Made by a program: the position numbers and the translations under genes. Below the pieces are notes generated by a model that was given only the letters and a program-made list of their open reading frames with translations, ran no database searches and had not been told where the DNA came from. From an uncultured Eubacteriales bacterium (GTDB lineage Bacteria; Bacillota; Clostridia; Oscillospirales; Acutalibacteraceae), in NCBI GenBank assembly GCA_900540085.1, contig UQEU01000002.1, forward strand, positions 124,001 through 188,000: 64,000 nt of DNA, written 5' to 3'. Positions within the stretch are counted from its first letter, which is position 1. Each line of letters starts with the position of its first letter. Positions 45,492-54,376 of this stretch are shown here, one piece after another.

Positions 45492-46178
45492 ATGCTTGGA
45501 ATTATCAGTGCTATGGATGTTGAAACAGATATGCTCAAAAGCGAGGTGCAAAACAGTAAAACAGAAGTTTTTGCACAGACGGAATTTGTAAGCGGAACAA
45601 TCGGTAAAACCAAAGTTATTGTTTGCAAATGCGGTGTCGGAAAGGTAAACGCTGCCGTTGCAACACAGATTTTGATTGACAAATACAATGTCAGTGAAAT
45701 TTTAAATGTAGGCGTTGCCTGTTCTTTGAGTGAAGAAGTACAGATAGGAAATGCCGTTGTTGCGACAGATTTCTGTGAATGGGACATTGACATTACTGCA
45801 CTCGGCGAACCGAGAGGATATATTGAAAACATAGACAAAATAAAAATTCCGACATCAAAAAATCTGTCGGAAAAGGTTTACAAAGCCTGCAAAGACTGTG
45901 GTATGAATGTTTTTCAGGGAACAGTCGCAAGTGCCGACACATTTATCGCAAGCAACGATACAAAAGCAATGCTCAAAAAAGAGTTTGGTGCAATCGCAGG
46001 CGAAATGGAGGGCGCTTCAATCGCTCACACGGCTTATCTCAACAACATTGAGTTTTCCGCACTTCGCTGTATCTCCGACGGAGGCGACAAAGACGCACAG
46101 ATGGACTACCCGAAATTTAAAAAAATTGCCGCTCAAAAAGAGACGGCAATCGTACTTAATTTATTACAAAATTATTGA
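45492..46178 (+). CDS. mtnN: 5'-methylthioadenosine / S-adenosylhomocysteine nucleosidase
   Basis: A 228-residue Pfs/MtnN protein. It starts MLGIISAMDVETDMLKSEV, has CGVGKVNAAVATQILIDKY, and catalytic/substrate residues in GEMEGASIAHTAY (Glu pair) and CISDGGD (Asp). It cleaves MTA and SAH to adenine plus thioribose products, in methionine salvage and SAM by-product removal. AGGAGA precedes ATG. It overlaps the convergent XRE gene by 23 bp at the 3' ends. Confidence 0.95.
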   Translation: MLGIISAMDVETDMLKSEVQNSKTEVFAQTEFVSGTIGKTKVIVCKCGVGKVNAAVATQILIDKYNVSEILNVGVACSLSEEVQIGNAVVATDFCEWDIDITALGEPRGYIENIDKIKIPTSKNLSEKVYKACKDCGMNVFQGTVASADTFIASNDTKAMLKKEFGAIAGEMEGASIAHTAYLNNIEFSALRCISDGGDKDAQMDYPKFKKIAAQKETAIVLNLLQNY

Positions 46179-46824
46179 GAATATAGTCCTCTGCTTCTTC
46201 TATAAGAATATGCAAAGCAGAGCGTTCGCTTAAATCGGCGCCTGTTCTCGACTTGTCTTCTATAAAGACAAACTTTGCGTCGATAACTGCCATTGCTGCG
46301 TTTGCAAGTTCTCTGCCCAAAGAGTAGTCGATTTTAAACAATTCTTTCGGCAATGCACCTACCTTTGCAAGCGTTACGGCACTTCTGTAAAGGCTCAACA
46401 CAAAATAGTCGTGCATATATTTTGCGGCTGATTCGTCAACAGAACTTGCAGAACAGTTGAGCAATATCTTTGTTGCGTCGGTAAGAGTGGCGTTCTCTCC
46501 GTCTTTCTGCCCTGTCGTTCCGTTAATGATATTTTCAAAACTTGTAAAATCAATGCCGTTTCTGTTTTCCGAAACTCCGAGTAAATAGTCGGTTGTTACA
46601 TTGTAATATTCACTGCACTTTACGACAAAGTCAAGTCCGCACTCTCGTATTCCCTTTTCATAGTGCGACAAAAGTGCCTGAGAAATGCCAAGGTCTGCCG
46701 CCGCTTTTTTCTGACTGATGTCTCTTTCTTTTCTCAACTGAGAAAGACGGTTTGCAAATCTTGAGTTTTTCTTTTGTAAAAATTTTTTTGCGAGTAAACT
46801 GTCTTCAATATGCGGTTTTTCCAT
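46156..46824 (-). CDS. XRE-family transcriptional regulator
   Basis: A 222-residue protein. The N-terminal Cro/CI helix-turn-helix is at about 18-75 (LSQLRKERDISQKKAAADLGISQALLSHYEKGIRE, then LDFVVKCSEYYNVTTDYLLG). The C-terminal alpha-helical half (about 95-222) has no recognised domain. ATG 46824 is chosen by AGGAG upstream. An inverted repeat at 46879-46899 overlaps its -10 box and suggests autoregulation. The targets are unknown. The 3' end overlaps mtnN by 23 bp. Confidence 0.88.
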   Translation of the reverse strand: MEKPHIEDSLLAKKFLQKKNSRFANRLSQLRKERDISQKKAAADLGISQALLSHYEKGIRECGLDFVVKCSEYYNVTTDYLLGVSENRNGIDFTSFENIINGTTGQKDGENATLTDATKILLNCSASSVDESAAKYMHDYFVLSLYRSAVTLAKVGALPKELFKIDYSLGRELANAAMAVIDAKFVFIEDKSRTGADLSERSALHILIEEAEDYILNNFVIN

Positions 46825-46878
46825 CACTAAAACTCCTATTTCAGCAAGAAACACTTGCAGTAATCCTTTTAAAAATAT

Positions 46879-46899
46879 ATACTATTTGTATTATAGTAT
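46879..46899. promoter_or_regulatory. Inverted repeat at the XRE promoter, likely autoregulatory operator
   Basis: ATACTAT (46879-46885), 7 bp, ATAGTAT (46893-46899): perfect 7-bp arms overlapping the -10 box of the XRE gene promoter. Confidence 0.55.
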
Positions 46900-46918
46900 C
46901 TAAAGACACATTTGTAAA
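46890..46918 (-). promoter_or_regulatory. Promoter of the XRE-family gene
   Basis: Minus strand TTTACA (46918-46913), 17-bp spacer, TATAAT (46895-46890). Confidence 0.7.
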
Positions 46919-46963
46919 GTCTTTTTATTTCTTTTTAACAATTTAAAATGAGGTATTTCAAAT

Positions 46964-47590
46964 ATGAAAAGTTACAAAATTTATCTTTTCCGACACGGAC
47001 TGACAAAAGGAAATTTAAACGCACAGTATATAGGACACACCGACCTGCCACTTACTTCTGCAAGCGTTGAAGAACTCAAAAAAATCAACACCGACACACC
47101 GTATCCGCAGGTTGATGCCGTTTTTACTTCTCCGTTACGCAGAGCCGTAAGTTCCGCAGAGATTATGTTTCCCACGCATAAACCGATTATCATAAACGAA
47201 TTTATAGAGTACAATTTCGGCGATTTTGAGGGCAAAACGGCAGACGATTTAAAAAATGACGAGAAATTTCACGAGTGGATTTCGGGCGATATAAAATCAC
47301 GCACGCCAAACGGCGAGTCAAACGCAGAGTTTACGCACAGAATTTGCACGGCATTTGAAAAAATAGTGAGTTCAATGATTTCAACAGGTATTGAAACAAC
47401 TGCAATAGTTTGCCACGCAGGTGTTTTAATGACAATTTTGTCGTGCTACGGTCTGCCCGAAGCACCTATGGCAGAGTGGCGAATGGACGCAGGATACGGT
47501 TTTGAGTTAAAAATAGACCCTGCACTCTGGATGCGTGCAAACAAAGTTGAAGTATATGACACTGCACCCGAAAAAATGAAAACCGACTGA
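46964..47590 (+). CDS. Histidine phosphatase superfamily protein
   Basis: A 208-residue protein. The phospho-His motif is RHG in YLFRHGLTKGNLNAQYIGHTDLPLT (His about 10), a second Arg lies in FTSPLRRAVSSAEIM and the acid Glu in EFIEYNFGDFEGK, with the partner His in VCHAGVLMTIL. It has the length and pattern of CobC/PhoE-type phosphatases rather than glycolytic phosphoglycerate mutase. The substrate is unknown. GAGG lies 9-10 nt before ATG. Confidence 0.9.
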   Translation: MKSYKIYLFRHGLTKGNLNAQYIGHTDLPLTSASVEELKKINTDTPYPQVDAVFTSPLRRAVSSAEIMFPTHKPIIINEFIEYNFGDFEGKTADDLKNDEKFHEWISGDIKSRTPNGESNAEFTHRICTAFEKIVSSMISTGIETTAIVCHAGVLMTILSCYGLPEAPMAEWRMDAGYGFELKIDPALWMRANKVEVYDTAPEKMKTD

Positions 47591-47647
47591 CTTCGTTAAA
47601 CGGGCTGAGCCCAACAATCAGACAAAAAATAATAAGGTATAAATATT

Positions 47648-47761
47648 ATGAAACTTGAAAATTTTTATAATAAATACGGAAAAAAATTAAATAAAATTAC
47701 AGCTATACTGTTTTCCATATCAGCATTTTTATTTGCTTTAGTTTTAATAGCTGCTAAATAA
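47648..47761 (+). CDS. Small membrane protein, 37 residues
   Basis: ATG AAA CTT GAA ... TAA encodes a basic N-terminal half (MKLENFYNKYGKKLNKI) and one hydrophobic helix (about 18-36, rich in Leu, Phe and Ala). An AAGGT ribosome site lies about 10 nt upstream. It follows the phosphatase gene by 57 bp on the same strand and ends before the terminator at 47891. No family recognised. Short, so it could be chance, but the polarity pattern is that of a real single-pass protein. Confidence 0.45.
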   Translation: MKLENFYNKYGKKLNKITAILFSISAFLFALVLIAAK

Positions 47762-47890
47762 TATAAAGTTGAAATAAATGTCATAAAATTATAAAAATCA
47801 ATTTAATTTCAACCCTGCTGTTATAATCAAAAATCATAAAGTCTGTGCAGAAAGGCAGACAAAATTATAAAACTTTAAAAATATTTAATA

Positions 47891-47928
47891 AAAATACGGT
47901 ACTGATTTTTATTGTACCGTATTTTTTT
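47891..47928 (+). terminator. Terminator after the phosphatase/small-protein unit
   Basis: AAAATACGGTAC (47891-47902) pairs with GTACCGTATTTT (47914-47925), followed by T run. Confidence 0.85.
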
Positions 47929-48041
47929 ATTTTTTTTACCGTATTTTTTATTTTTTTGTTTTTTTGTTGCAAAATAAAAAATCCCGTGATATATTTAAAT
48001 TGTATAACAATAACTTTTTTCAAAAAGAAAAGGTGATACCG

Positions 48042-48699
48042 ATGTTCTGAAAATTCAAAACACACAAGAAAGGCGGAAAAGAAAATTTTTAAAATTTCAT
48101 CAGTCGTTGTATTTTCTGTTTTGATTGTTTCGTTGATTGTATCTGTTTCGGTATTTTTATTTTCAACAACATCAAATCTTCAAAAGTTTTGCAAAGAAAA
48201 TTCATTTAAAAATTCGGAAGAATTTGAGTTTTACAAAACAGACAAAGCCGAAAACTATCTTTTTGTTTTGTCAACCGACAACAGACAATCAAAAGCACAG
48301 GAACTTTTTGTTTTTCGTGAAAAAAATTTCGGTTTGATAAAAAACACAAATCGCTATGTTCTTGAATTTCAAAGCAGTGAAGAAAACACAAGAGAAACAG
48401 TCGGCGGACTGAAGTTTAACCCTTTGGAAAACAGTAAAGACAAAAAAGACGCAAACGCAAGTATGAATGTCTGGTTTTCAACAAATCCCGAAGAAATAAG
48501 CAAAATAGAATATACCGAAAGTTGCGAAAAAGACGGTGTGAAAAAAGAGAAAAAAACGACATTTGACATTGCACCTTTACAGGAATTTGTTGTGTTTACC
48601 GACATTTCGTATGAAACGGATGTAACGGAAAGCGTGAAATTTTACAACGCACAAAACGAAGAAATAAACGGAAATAAACAGACAAAAACAACTGAATAA
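48042..48699 (+). pseudogene. Single-pass membrane protein, frameshifted after the second codon
   Basis: ATG 48042 has a well-placed AAGGTGAT site but reads ATG-TTC-TGA. In the next frame the sequence from 48046 is open to 48699 and encodes SENSKHTRKAEKKIFKISSV, a hydrophobic helix (VVVFSVLIVSLIVSVSVFLF) and a polar exterior domain of about 160 residues with a Lys/Glu-rich C-terminus. Removing one T after ATG would give an intact protein of about 218 residues. No in-frame ATG, GTG or TTG occurs before 48121, which lies inside the helix. Recent frameshift, sequence error or an unusual start. No family recognised. Confidence 0.6.
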
Positions 48700-48700
48700 A

Positions 48701-48738
48701 AAAGAAAAAACGCTGAAATACATCAGCGTTTTTTCTTT
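48701..48738. terminator. Bidirectional terminator between 48042-48699 and fba
   Basis: A perfect 16-bp stem (48701-48716 with 48723-48738), core AACGCTGA/TCAGCGTT, 6-nt loop. Confidence 0.9.
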
Positions 48739-48792
48739 AGTTCACAGGATTATTTAAAATTGATTTTTCAATCAATTAAAAATACAAATTTA

Positions 48793-49728
48793 TTATGCTC
48801 TGTCTTTTGCTCCGAAAACAACATCAATTTTATGAGCAACAACTTCTTCAATGAGTTCTCTTGCAGGAGTGAGATATTGACGAGGGTCAAAGTGTTTCGG
48901 GTTTTCTGCAAGGTACTTTCTGAGTGCAGCAGTCATTGCAATTCTGATGTCAGAGTCAACATTGATTTTGCAAACAGCCATTGAAGCGGCTTCACGAAGC
49001 ATTTCTTCAGGGATACCGATAGCGTCAGGCATCTCTCCGCCGTACTCGTTGATGAGTTTGATGTGTTCTTGGTTAACAGAAGAAGCACCGTGAAGAACAA
49101 TCGGGAAGCCCGGAAGTTTTTCGCTTACTTCTTTGAGAATGTCAAAACGAAGTTGTGGTTTTTGACCCGGTTTAAATTTATATGCACCGTGGCTTGTACC
49201 GATAGCAATAGCAAGTGAGTCAACACCTGTTCTTGTAACGAAGTCGTAAACTTCTTCAGGTTTTGTGTATGAAGCGTCTTCAGCGCCAACATTTACATCG
49301 TCTTCAACGCCTGCAAGTGTACCGAGTTCGCCTTCAACAACAACGCCGTGAGCGTGTGCATACTCTACAACTTTTTTTGTAAGAGCAACATTTTCTTCAT
49401 AAGGAAGAGATGAGCCGTCAATCATAACTGAAGTGAAACCGCTGTCGATACAGCTTTTGCAAGTTTCAAAGTCAGGGCCGTGGTCAAGATGAAGTGCAAT
49501 CGGAAGACCTGTTTCTTCTACTGCTGCCTTTACCATAGCAACAATGTATTCAGGGCCTGCATACTTTCTTGCGCCTGCCGAACATTGAAGAATAACAGGT
49601 GCGTTGAGTTTTTTTGCAGCTCTTGTAATACCCTGAACGATTTCCATATTGTTTACATTGAAAGCGCCGATAGCGTAACCGCCTTCGTATGCTTTCTTGA
49701 ACATTTCTTTAGTAGTAACAAGTGGCAT
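48793..49728 (-). CDS. fba: Fructose-1,6-bisphosphate aldolase, class II
   Basis: A 311-residue zinc aldolase of the standard length. Zinc ligand and signature segments are IALHLDHGPDFETC (about 78-91), VEGELGTLAGVEDD, IAIGTSHGAYK and PIVLHGASSV. It splits fructose-1,6-bisphosphate to DHAP and glyceraldehyde-3-phosphate. ATG 49728 (MPLVTTKEM) follows TAGGAG; the frame is open 14 codons further upstream without a ribosome site. Monocistronic with its own promoter and terminator. Confidence 0.97.
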   Translation of the reverse strand: MPLVTTKEMFKKAYEGGYAIGAFNVNNMEIVQGITRAAKKLNAPVILQCSAGARKYAGPEYIVAMVKAAVEETGLPIALHLDHGPDFETCKSCIDSGFTSVMIDGSSLPYEENVALTKKVVEYAHAHGVVVEGELGTLAGVEDDVNVGAEDASYTKPEEVYDFVTRTGVDSLAIAIGTSHGAYKFKPGQKPQLRFDILKEVSEKLPGFPIVLHGASSVNQEHIKLINEYGGEMPDAIGIPEEMLREAASMAVCKINVDSDIRIAMTAALRKYLAENPKHFDPRQYLTPARELIEEVVAHKIDVVFGAKDRA

Positions 49729-49801
49729 ATTAAAATCTCCTAACTCTACTTTAGATTTCAAGCAAGTCAATATAAAAATAATTTTCCTGCTCTTTGTAGT
49801 T

Positions 49802-49830
49802 ATTATACAACATCGTCAAATAAATAGCAA
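49802..49830 (-). promoter_or_regulatory. Promoter of fba
   Basis: Minus strand TTGCTA (49830-49825), 17-bp spacer, TATAAT (49807-49802). Confidence 0.7.
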
Positions 49831-49918
49831 TATTTATGTTGTAAACAAATTATTATTTATATTTATTTTTTTGTGCAAAACATCAAAAAATACACGGTAT
49901 TTTCCCGCCTAATTACCG

Positions 49919-49947
49919 TTGATAAAAGAAATTCACTGTGATAATAT
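49919..49947 (+). promoter_or_regulatory. Promoter of the GH16 gene
   Basis: TTGATA at 49919-49924, 17-bp spacer, TAATAT at 49942-49947; about 32 bp before the TTG start. Confidence 0.65.
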
Positions 49948-49978
49948 TATATTAATAAAGAAATTAAGGAGAGATTTT

Positions 49979-50956
49979 TTGAAAACATCAGAAAACAATG
50001 CATTTAAAAAAATCAAATCAAACAAAAAATTTGACACTTCTCTGCCCGATTTAAGCAGTGAAAAATGGACAAAAACTCTGCACACCGATTTTACAAAAAT
50101 AAAAAACATTGACGAATTGCAAAAAGCAAAATGGGTACCTTCAACTCACGGTTTTCGCAAATATGAATATTGGTGCGACAAAATGCTCGATTTTACCGAA
50201 AACGGTCTTGTTGTTCACAGCGAAAAAAAAACCGACCACCATTGTGATGTATGCAAAGTTTCAAACGGCATTTTTACGGGTGGTATCGAAACACGGGACA
50301 TTTTTGAACAGGCTTTCGGCTACTTTGAAGCAAGGGTAATTGTTCCGAGAGGAACGGGTATGTGGTCTGCTTTTTGGCTTCAAAGCAACGGCACTTTTAA
50401 AGTCGGAAACAAAGGAAAAGACGGCAGTGAAATAGACATATACGAATCATCTTTTATACGAAAAAATCCCACAAAAACGGGACAGGCAATACATTTTGAC
50501 TCATATAAATTTCCTTTTCATCGTTGTATCAGCAATATTTTTGATACGAAAACAAATCTCTATGACGGAAAAGAACACACATACGCTTTAAAATGGACTC
50601 CGACTGAATATGTAATGTATCTTGACGGAAAACCTGTTTGGGCAACAAATGCAGGCGGTGTGTCAAGAGTGCCGAGTTATTTAAGGCTCACAGTTGAGAT
50701 AAGAGATGACATTTACGGTCCGTACGGACAAAAAATAGGAAAATTTAAAAATCATTTTGACGGTACAAATGATTTTATAATCAAGGAAGTCAAGGTTTAT
50801 CAAAACTCAGATTATATAAAAAAAATTAAAAGTGAAAGTGATTTCAAAGACAGGGAAAAACTGTATAAAACGGCATTTGCAGGAGCAATTATTTCCGGAA
50901 TTTGTACCGTTTCGGCAGTTGTCGGAATTGCTTTAAAAAGATTTTTGAAAAAATAA
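49979..50956 (+). CDS. Glycoside hydrolase family 16 protein with C-terminal membrane segment
   Basis: A 326-residue protein. The GH16 beta-jelly roll covers about 35-285, with active-site motif EIDIYE (Glu151, Asp153, Glu156) and GMWSAFWLQ and YLDGKPVWATN segments. GH16 enzymes cut beta-1,3/1,4 glucans and related polysaccharides. There is no N-terminal signal peptide; instead one hydrophobic helix lies at about 298-320, followed by KRFLKK. The start is TTG 49979, preceded by AAGGAGAG 6-7 nt upstream. Extra upstream codons contain the promoter and are not coding. Topology and location are therefore odd for the family. Confidence 0.85.
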   Translation: MKTSENNAFKKIKSNKKFDTSLPDLSSEKWTKTLHTDFTKIKNIDELQKAKWVPSTHGFRKYEYWCDKMLDFTENGLVVHSEKKTDHHCDVCKVSNGIFTGGIETRDIFEQAFGYFEARVIVPRGTGMWSAFWLQSNGTFKVGNKGKDGSEIDIYESSFIRKNPTKTGQAIHFDSYKFPFHRCISNIFDTKTNLYDGKEHTYALKWTPTEYVMYLDGKPVWATNAGGVSRVPSYLRLTVEIRDDIYGPYGQKIGKFKNHFDGTNDFIIKEVKVYQNSDYIKKIKSESDFKDREKLYKTAFAGAIISGICTVSAVVGIALKRFLKK

Positions 50957-51083
50957 TTTTCAAAATGAATAAATTAAAATAAAATTATTACTGCTATGCA
51001 TCTATTTCTTAACGGAATAACAAATTTTAAAAATTTTACTGATTTTCGGCAAATTTTCAGTTGATTTTTATTAAATTAAATAA

Positions 51084-51112
51084 TTGATTTATTAAAACAA
51101 ATGTGATTAAAT
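51084..51112 (+). promoter_or_regulatory. Putative promoter of the mnmE operon
   Basis: TTGATT at 51084-51089, 17-bp spacer, TTAAAT at 51107-51112; weak -10. Confidence 0.45.
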
Positions 51113-51141
51113 ATTATAAGCAATTATGAAAGGGGCTTTTT

Positions 51142-52506
51142 ATGGCGCATACAATAGCGGCGGTTGCGACCGCAAAAGCAAACGCAGGAATAAGCGTAAT
51201 AAGAATAAGCGGTGACAACGCAGTAGAAATTGCAGGAAAAGTTTTCAGGTGCGCCGACGGCTCCGATTTAAACGACACCAAAGGCTACCGTGCAAAGTTC
51301 GGAAAAATTTTACTCGACGGCGAGCCTTGCGATGACGCAGTTGCTCTCGTTTTCAGAGCACCGAAAAGTTACACAGGTGAAAATGTGTGCGAACTTTCCA
51401 TTCACGGCGGTCTTTATATGACTGAAAGAACGCTTAAAGAACTTTTTAAAAACGGTGCAAAACCTGCCGAAGCGGGCGAATTTACAAAGCGTGCATTTTT
51501 AAACGGAAAAATCGACTTGGCACAGGCAGAAAGCGTTGCCTCAATGATAAGTGCAAGTTCTGCCGAACAGGCAAGACTTTCATACTCTGTTTTAAACGGC
51601 AGACTTTCAAAAAAAATAGAAGGTGTATGCAACTCGTTGATTGAATGCTCGGCGCTTATGGCTGCATGGGTTGACTACCCCGATGAAGAAATACCCGAAC
51701 TTGAAACAGAAAACCTTATAGAAACTCTTAAATCGGCAAAAGAAAATCTTTCTTCGCTGCTTTCAAAATACGACAGTGCAAGGGTAATTTCTGAAGGTGC
51801 AGACACGGTAATTTGCGGAAAACCAAACGCAGGAAAATCAAGTTTAATGAATTTGCTGACAGGAACCGAAAAAAGTATCGTAACCGACATTAAAGGCACT
51901 ACAAGAGATATTGTAGAAGACAGTGTTGTTTTTGCAGGCACTGTTTTGCACCTTTACGACACGGCAGGCATTCACGAAAGCGACGACCGTGTAGAATCAA
52001 TAGGAATTGAGCGTGCCGTTCAAAAAATAAACGAAGCAAGGCTGATTTTTGCCGTTTTCGACTGCACGGAAGAACTCGGCGAAGACGACTTTGAACTCAT
52101 TGAAAAATTAAAAGGCAAAGATGCAATCGCAATCATAAATAAAACCGACCTCGATATTTTGGCAGATGAAGAAATTATTAAAAACAATTTCAACCACACC
52201 GTCAAAATTTCCGCAAAAAACGGCGAGGGAATTGAAGAACTTGAAAAGTGCGTAAAAGAAATTTTAAAAACGGACAACTTTGACAGTGCGTCTGAAAATC
52301 TCATCAACGAAAGACAGAAAATTAACTGTCAAAACGCCTTTGACTACATAAGTCAGGCACTTGACGACGCCGTTTCGGGTATGACTTTCGACGCAGTAAA
52401 TGTGATGATTGATTCGGCGATTGATGAATTGATGAGCCTTACAGGCAAAAAGGCAACGACTGAAGTTGTCAACAATATTTTTTCTCGTTTTTGTGTAGGT
52501 AAATAA
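51142..52506 (+). CDS. mnmE: tRNA modification GTPase MnmE
   Basis: A 454-residue protein. The N-terminal tetrahydrofolate-binding domain covers about 1-118 and the helical domain is split around the G domain. G1 is GKPNAGKSS (226-234), G2 TDIKGTTRD, G3 DTAGI, G4 NKTD, and the C-terminal FCVGK motif contains the conserved Cys. With MnmG it adds the carboxymethylaminomethyl (or aminomethyl) group to U34 of certain tRNAs. AAAGGGG precedes ATG. First gene of a run to serS. mnmG begins one base after its stop codon. Confidence 0.97.
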   Translation: MAHTIAAVATAKANAGISVIRISGDNAVEIAGKVFRCADGSDLNDTKGYRAKFGKILLDGEPCDDAVALVFRAPKSYTGENVCELSIHGGLYMTERTLKELFKNGAKPAEAGEFTKRAFLNGKIDLAQAESVASMISASSAEQARLSYSVLNGRLSKKIEGVCNSLIECSALMAAWVDYPDEEIPELETENLIETLKSAKENLSSLLSKYDSARVISEGADTVICGKPNAGKSSLMNLLTGTEKSIVTDIKGTTRDIVEDSVVFAGTVLHLYDTAGIHESDDRVESIGIERAVQKINEARLIFAVFDCTEELGEDDFELIEKLKGKDAIAIINKTDLDILADEEIIKNNFNHTVKISAKNGEGIEELEKCVKEILKTDNFDSASENLINERQKINCQNAFDYISQALDDAVSGMTFDAVNVMIDSAIDELMSLTGKKATTEVVNNIFSRFCVGK

Positions 52507-52507
52507 T

Positions 52508-54376
52508 ATGGAATATTTTTCAGAAAATTTTGATGTAATAGTTATAGGCGCAGGACACGCAGGAATTGAAGCGGCTCTTGCAAGTGCAAGACTCGGCTGT
52601 AAAACGGGCATTTTCACAATTAATTTGGATTGGGTTGGAAATATGCCGTGCAATCCAAGTATCGGAGGAACTTCCAAAGGTCATCTTGTGCGTGAAATTG
52701 ACGCTTTAGGCGGCGAAATGGGCAAGGCAGCCGACAAATATCAACTTCAATCAAGAATGCTCAACTTGGGAAAAGGCCCTGCCGTACACTCTCTTCGTGC
52801 TCAAATTGACCGTCGTGAATATTCGGCAGGTATGAAGCACACGCTTGAACTTTGCGACAATCTTGAAATTCGTCAGGCTGAAATCACCGACCTTGTAAGG
52901 CTTGAAAACGGTCTTTGGCAAGTGAAAACAAGACTTGAAGCATTATTTACCGCAAAAGCCGTTATCATAGCAACGGGTACTTTTTTAGGCGGAAGAATTT
53001 ACATAGGCGATGTTTCTTACGAGTCAGGTCCCGACGGAATGTTTCCGTCAACCGAACTTTCAAAAGCGTTGTACAAACTGAATATTCCGCTTCGCCGTTT
53101 CAAAACAGGCACACCGCCCCGTGTAAACAGAAAAAGCGTCAATTTTGACGGCCTTGAAGTTCAGGAAGGCGACGAAGAAATTGTGCCGTTTTCTTTTGAA
53201 ACAACTGAAAAATTACAAAACAAATCTGTTTGCCACATTACCTATACAAACGATGAAACAAAGAGAATTATCCTTGAAAATCTTGACCGTTCTCCTATGT
53301 ATTCGGGTAAAATCGAGGGTGTAGGCCCGAGATATTGCCCGTCTTTTGAAGATAAAATTGTTCGATTTTCTGACAAAAAGCGACACCAACTTTTTATTGA
53401 ACCGTGCGGACTTGAAACGGAAGAACTTTATTTGCAGGGTATGAGCAGTTCTCTGCCTGAAGATGTGCAGATTAAATTCATACATACTATAAAAGGACTT
53501 GAAAACTGCGTTATTATGCGACCTGCTTACGCTATCGAATACGACTGCGTTGACCCGACTGCTTTAAAGGCTACACTTGAGTTTCACGACTTTGACGGTC
53601 TTTACGGTGCAGGTCAGTTTAACGGCTCGTCGGGTTATGAAGAGGCAGCCGCTCAAGGTCTTGTGGCAGGTGCAAACGCTGCACTTAAAATACTCGGAAA
53701 AGAGCCTTTAATTCTCGACAGAGGCGGTTCATACATTGGAACTCTGATAGATGATTTAATAACAAAAGGCTGTTCCGACCCGTACAGAATGATGACGAGC
53801 AGAAGTGAATATCGTCTTGTTTTAAGACAAGACAATGCCGATGTTCGACTGACTCCAATCGGTCATAAAATAGGCCTTGTTTCAGATGAACGATACAACC
53901 GATTTTTAGAAAAACAACGCCTTGTTGAAGAAGAAAAACAGCGTGTTTCGGAAAAATCAATACCTATTACAGACACTTTGCAGAAAATTTTGACAGACAA
54001 CAATACTGCACCTTTAAAGACAGGATGTAAATTGATTGAACTTTTAAAAAGACCTCAACTGACATATAAAAACCTCAAGGAAGTTGACACGGACCGTCCC
54101 GACTTGCCTGCTGAAATTTTTGAACAGGTTGAAATATCCGTCAAATACGAAGGCTACATAAGGCGACAGGAAGCACAGATTAAAGAGATGAGAAGACTTG
54201 AATGTAAAGAAATTCCGTCTGACTTTGATTACAAAAGTGCAAAGGGACTGCGACTTGAGGCTATTGAAAAACTTTCAAAAATACGCCCTCAAAATCTCGG
54301 ACAGGCAAGCAGAATAAGCGGTGTAAATCCTGCCGACATTACTGCTCTCAACATTTTATTGGAGGCTAAAAAGTGA
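52508..54376 (+). CDS. mnmG: tRNA modification enzyme MnmG (GidA)
   Basis: A 622-residue FAD protein. The dinucleotide motif is VIGAGHAGIEAALASARLG (about 12-30), followed by NPSIGGTSKGHLVREIDALGG with the conserved region, and late NGSSGYEEAAAQGL. It is the partner of MnmE in U34 modification. It sits one base after mnmE, and its stop TGA overlaps the start of the next gene (GTGATG). Confidence 0.97.
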   Translation: MEYFSENFDVIVIGAGHAGIEAALASARLGCKTGIFTINLDWVGNMPCNPSIGGTSKGHLVREIDALGGEMGKAADKYQLQSRMLNLGKGPAVHSLRAQIDRREYSAGMKHTLELCDNLEIRQAEITDLVRLENGLWQVKTRLEALFTAKAVIIATGTFLGGRIYIGDVSYESGPDGMFPSTELSKALYKLNIPLRRFKTGTPPRVNRKSVNFDGLEVQEGDEEIVPFSFETTEKLQNKSVCHITYTNDETKRIILENLDRSPMYSGKIEGVGPRYCPSFEDKIVRFSDKKRHQLFIEPCGLETEELYLQGMSSSLPEDVQIKFIHTIKGLENCVIMRPAYAIEYDCVDPTALKATLEFHDFDGLYGAGQFNGSSGYEEAAAQGLVAGANAALKILGKEPLILDRGGSYIGTLIDDLITKGCSDPYRMMTSRSEYRLVLRQDNADVRLTPIGHKIGLVSDERYNRFLEKQRLVEEEKQRVSEKSIPITDTLQKILTDNNTAPLKTGCKLIELLKRPQLTYKNLKEVDTDRPDLPAEIFEQVEISVKYEGYIRRQEAQIKEMRRLECKEIPSDFDYKSAKGLRLEAIEKLSKIRPQNLGQASRISGVNPADITALNILLEAKK

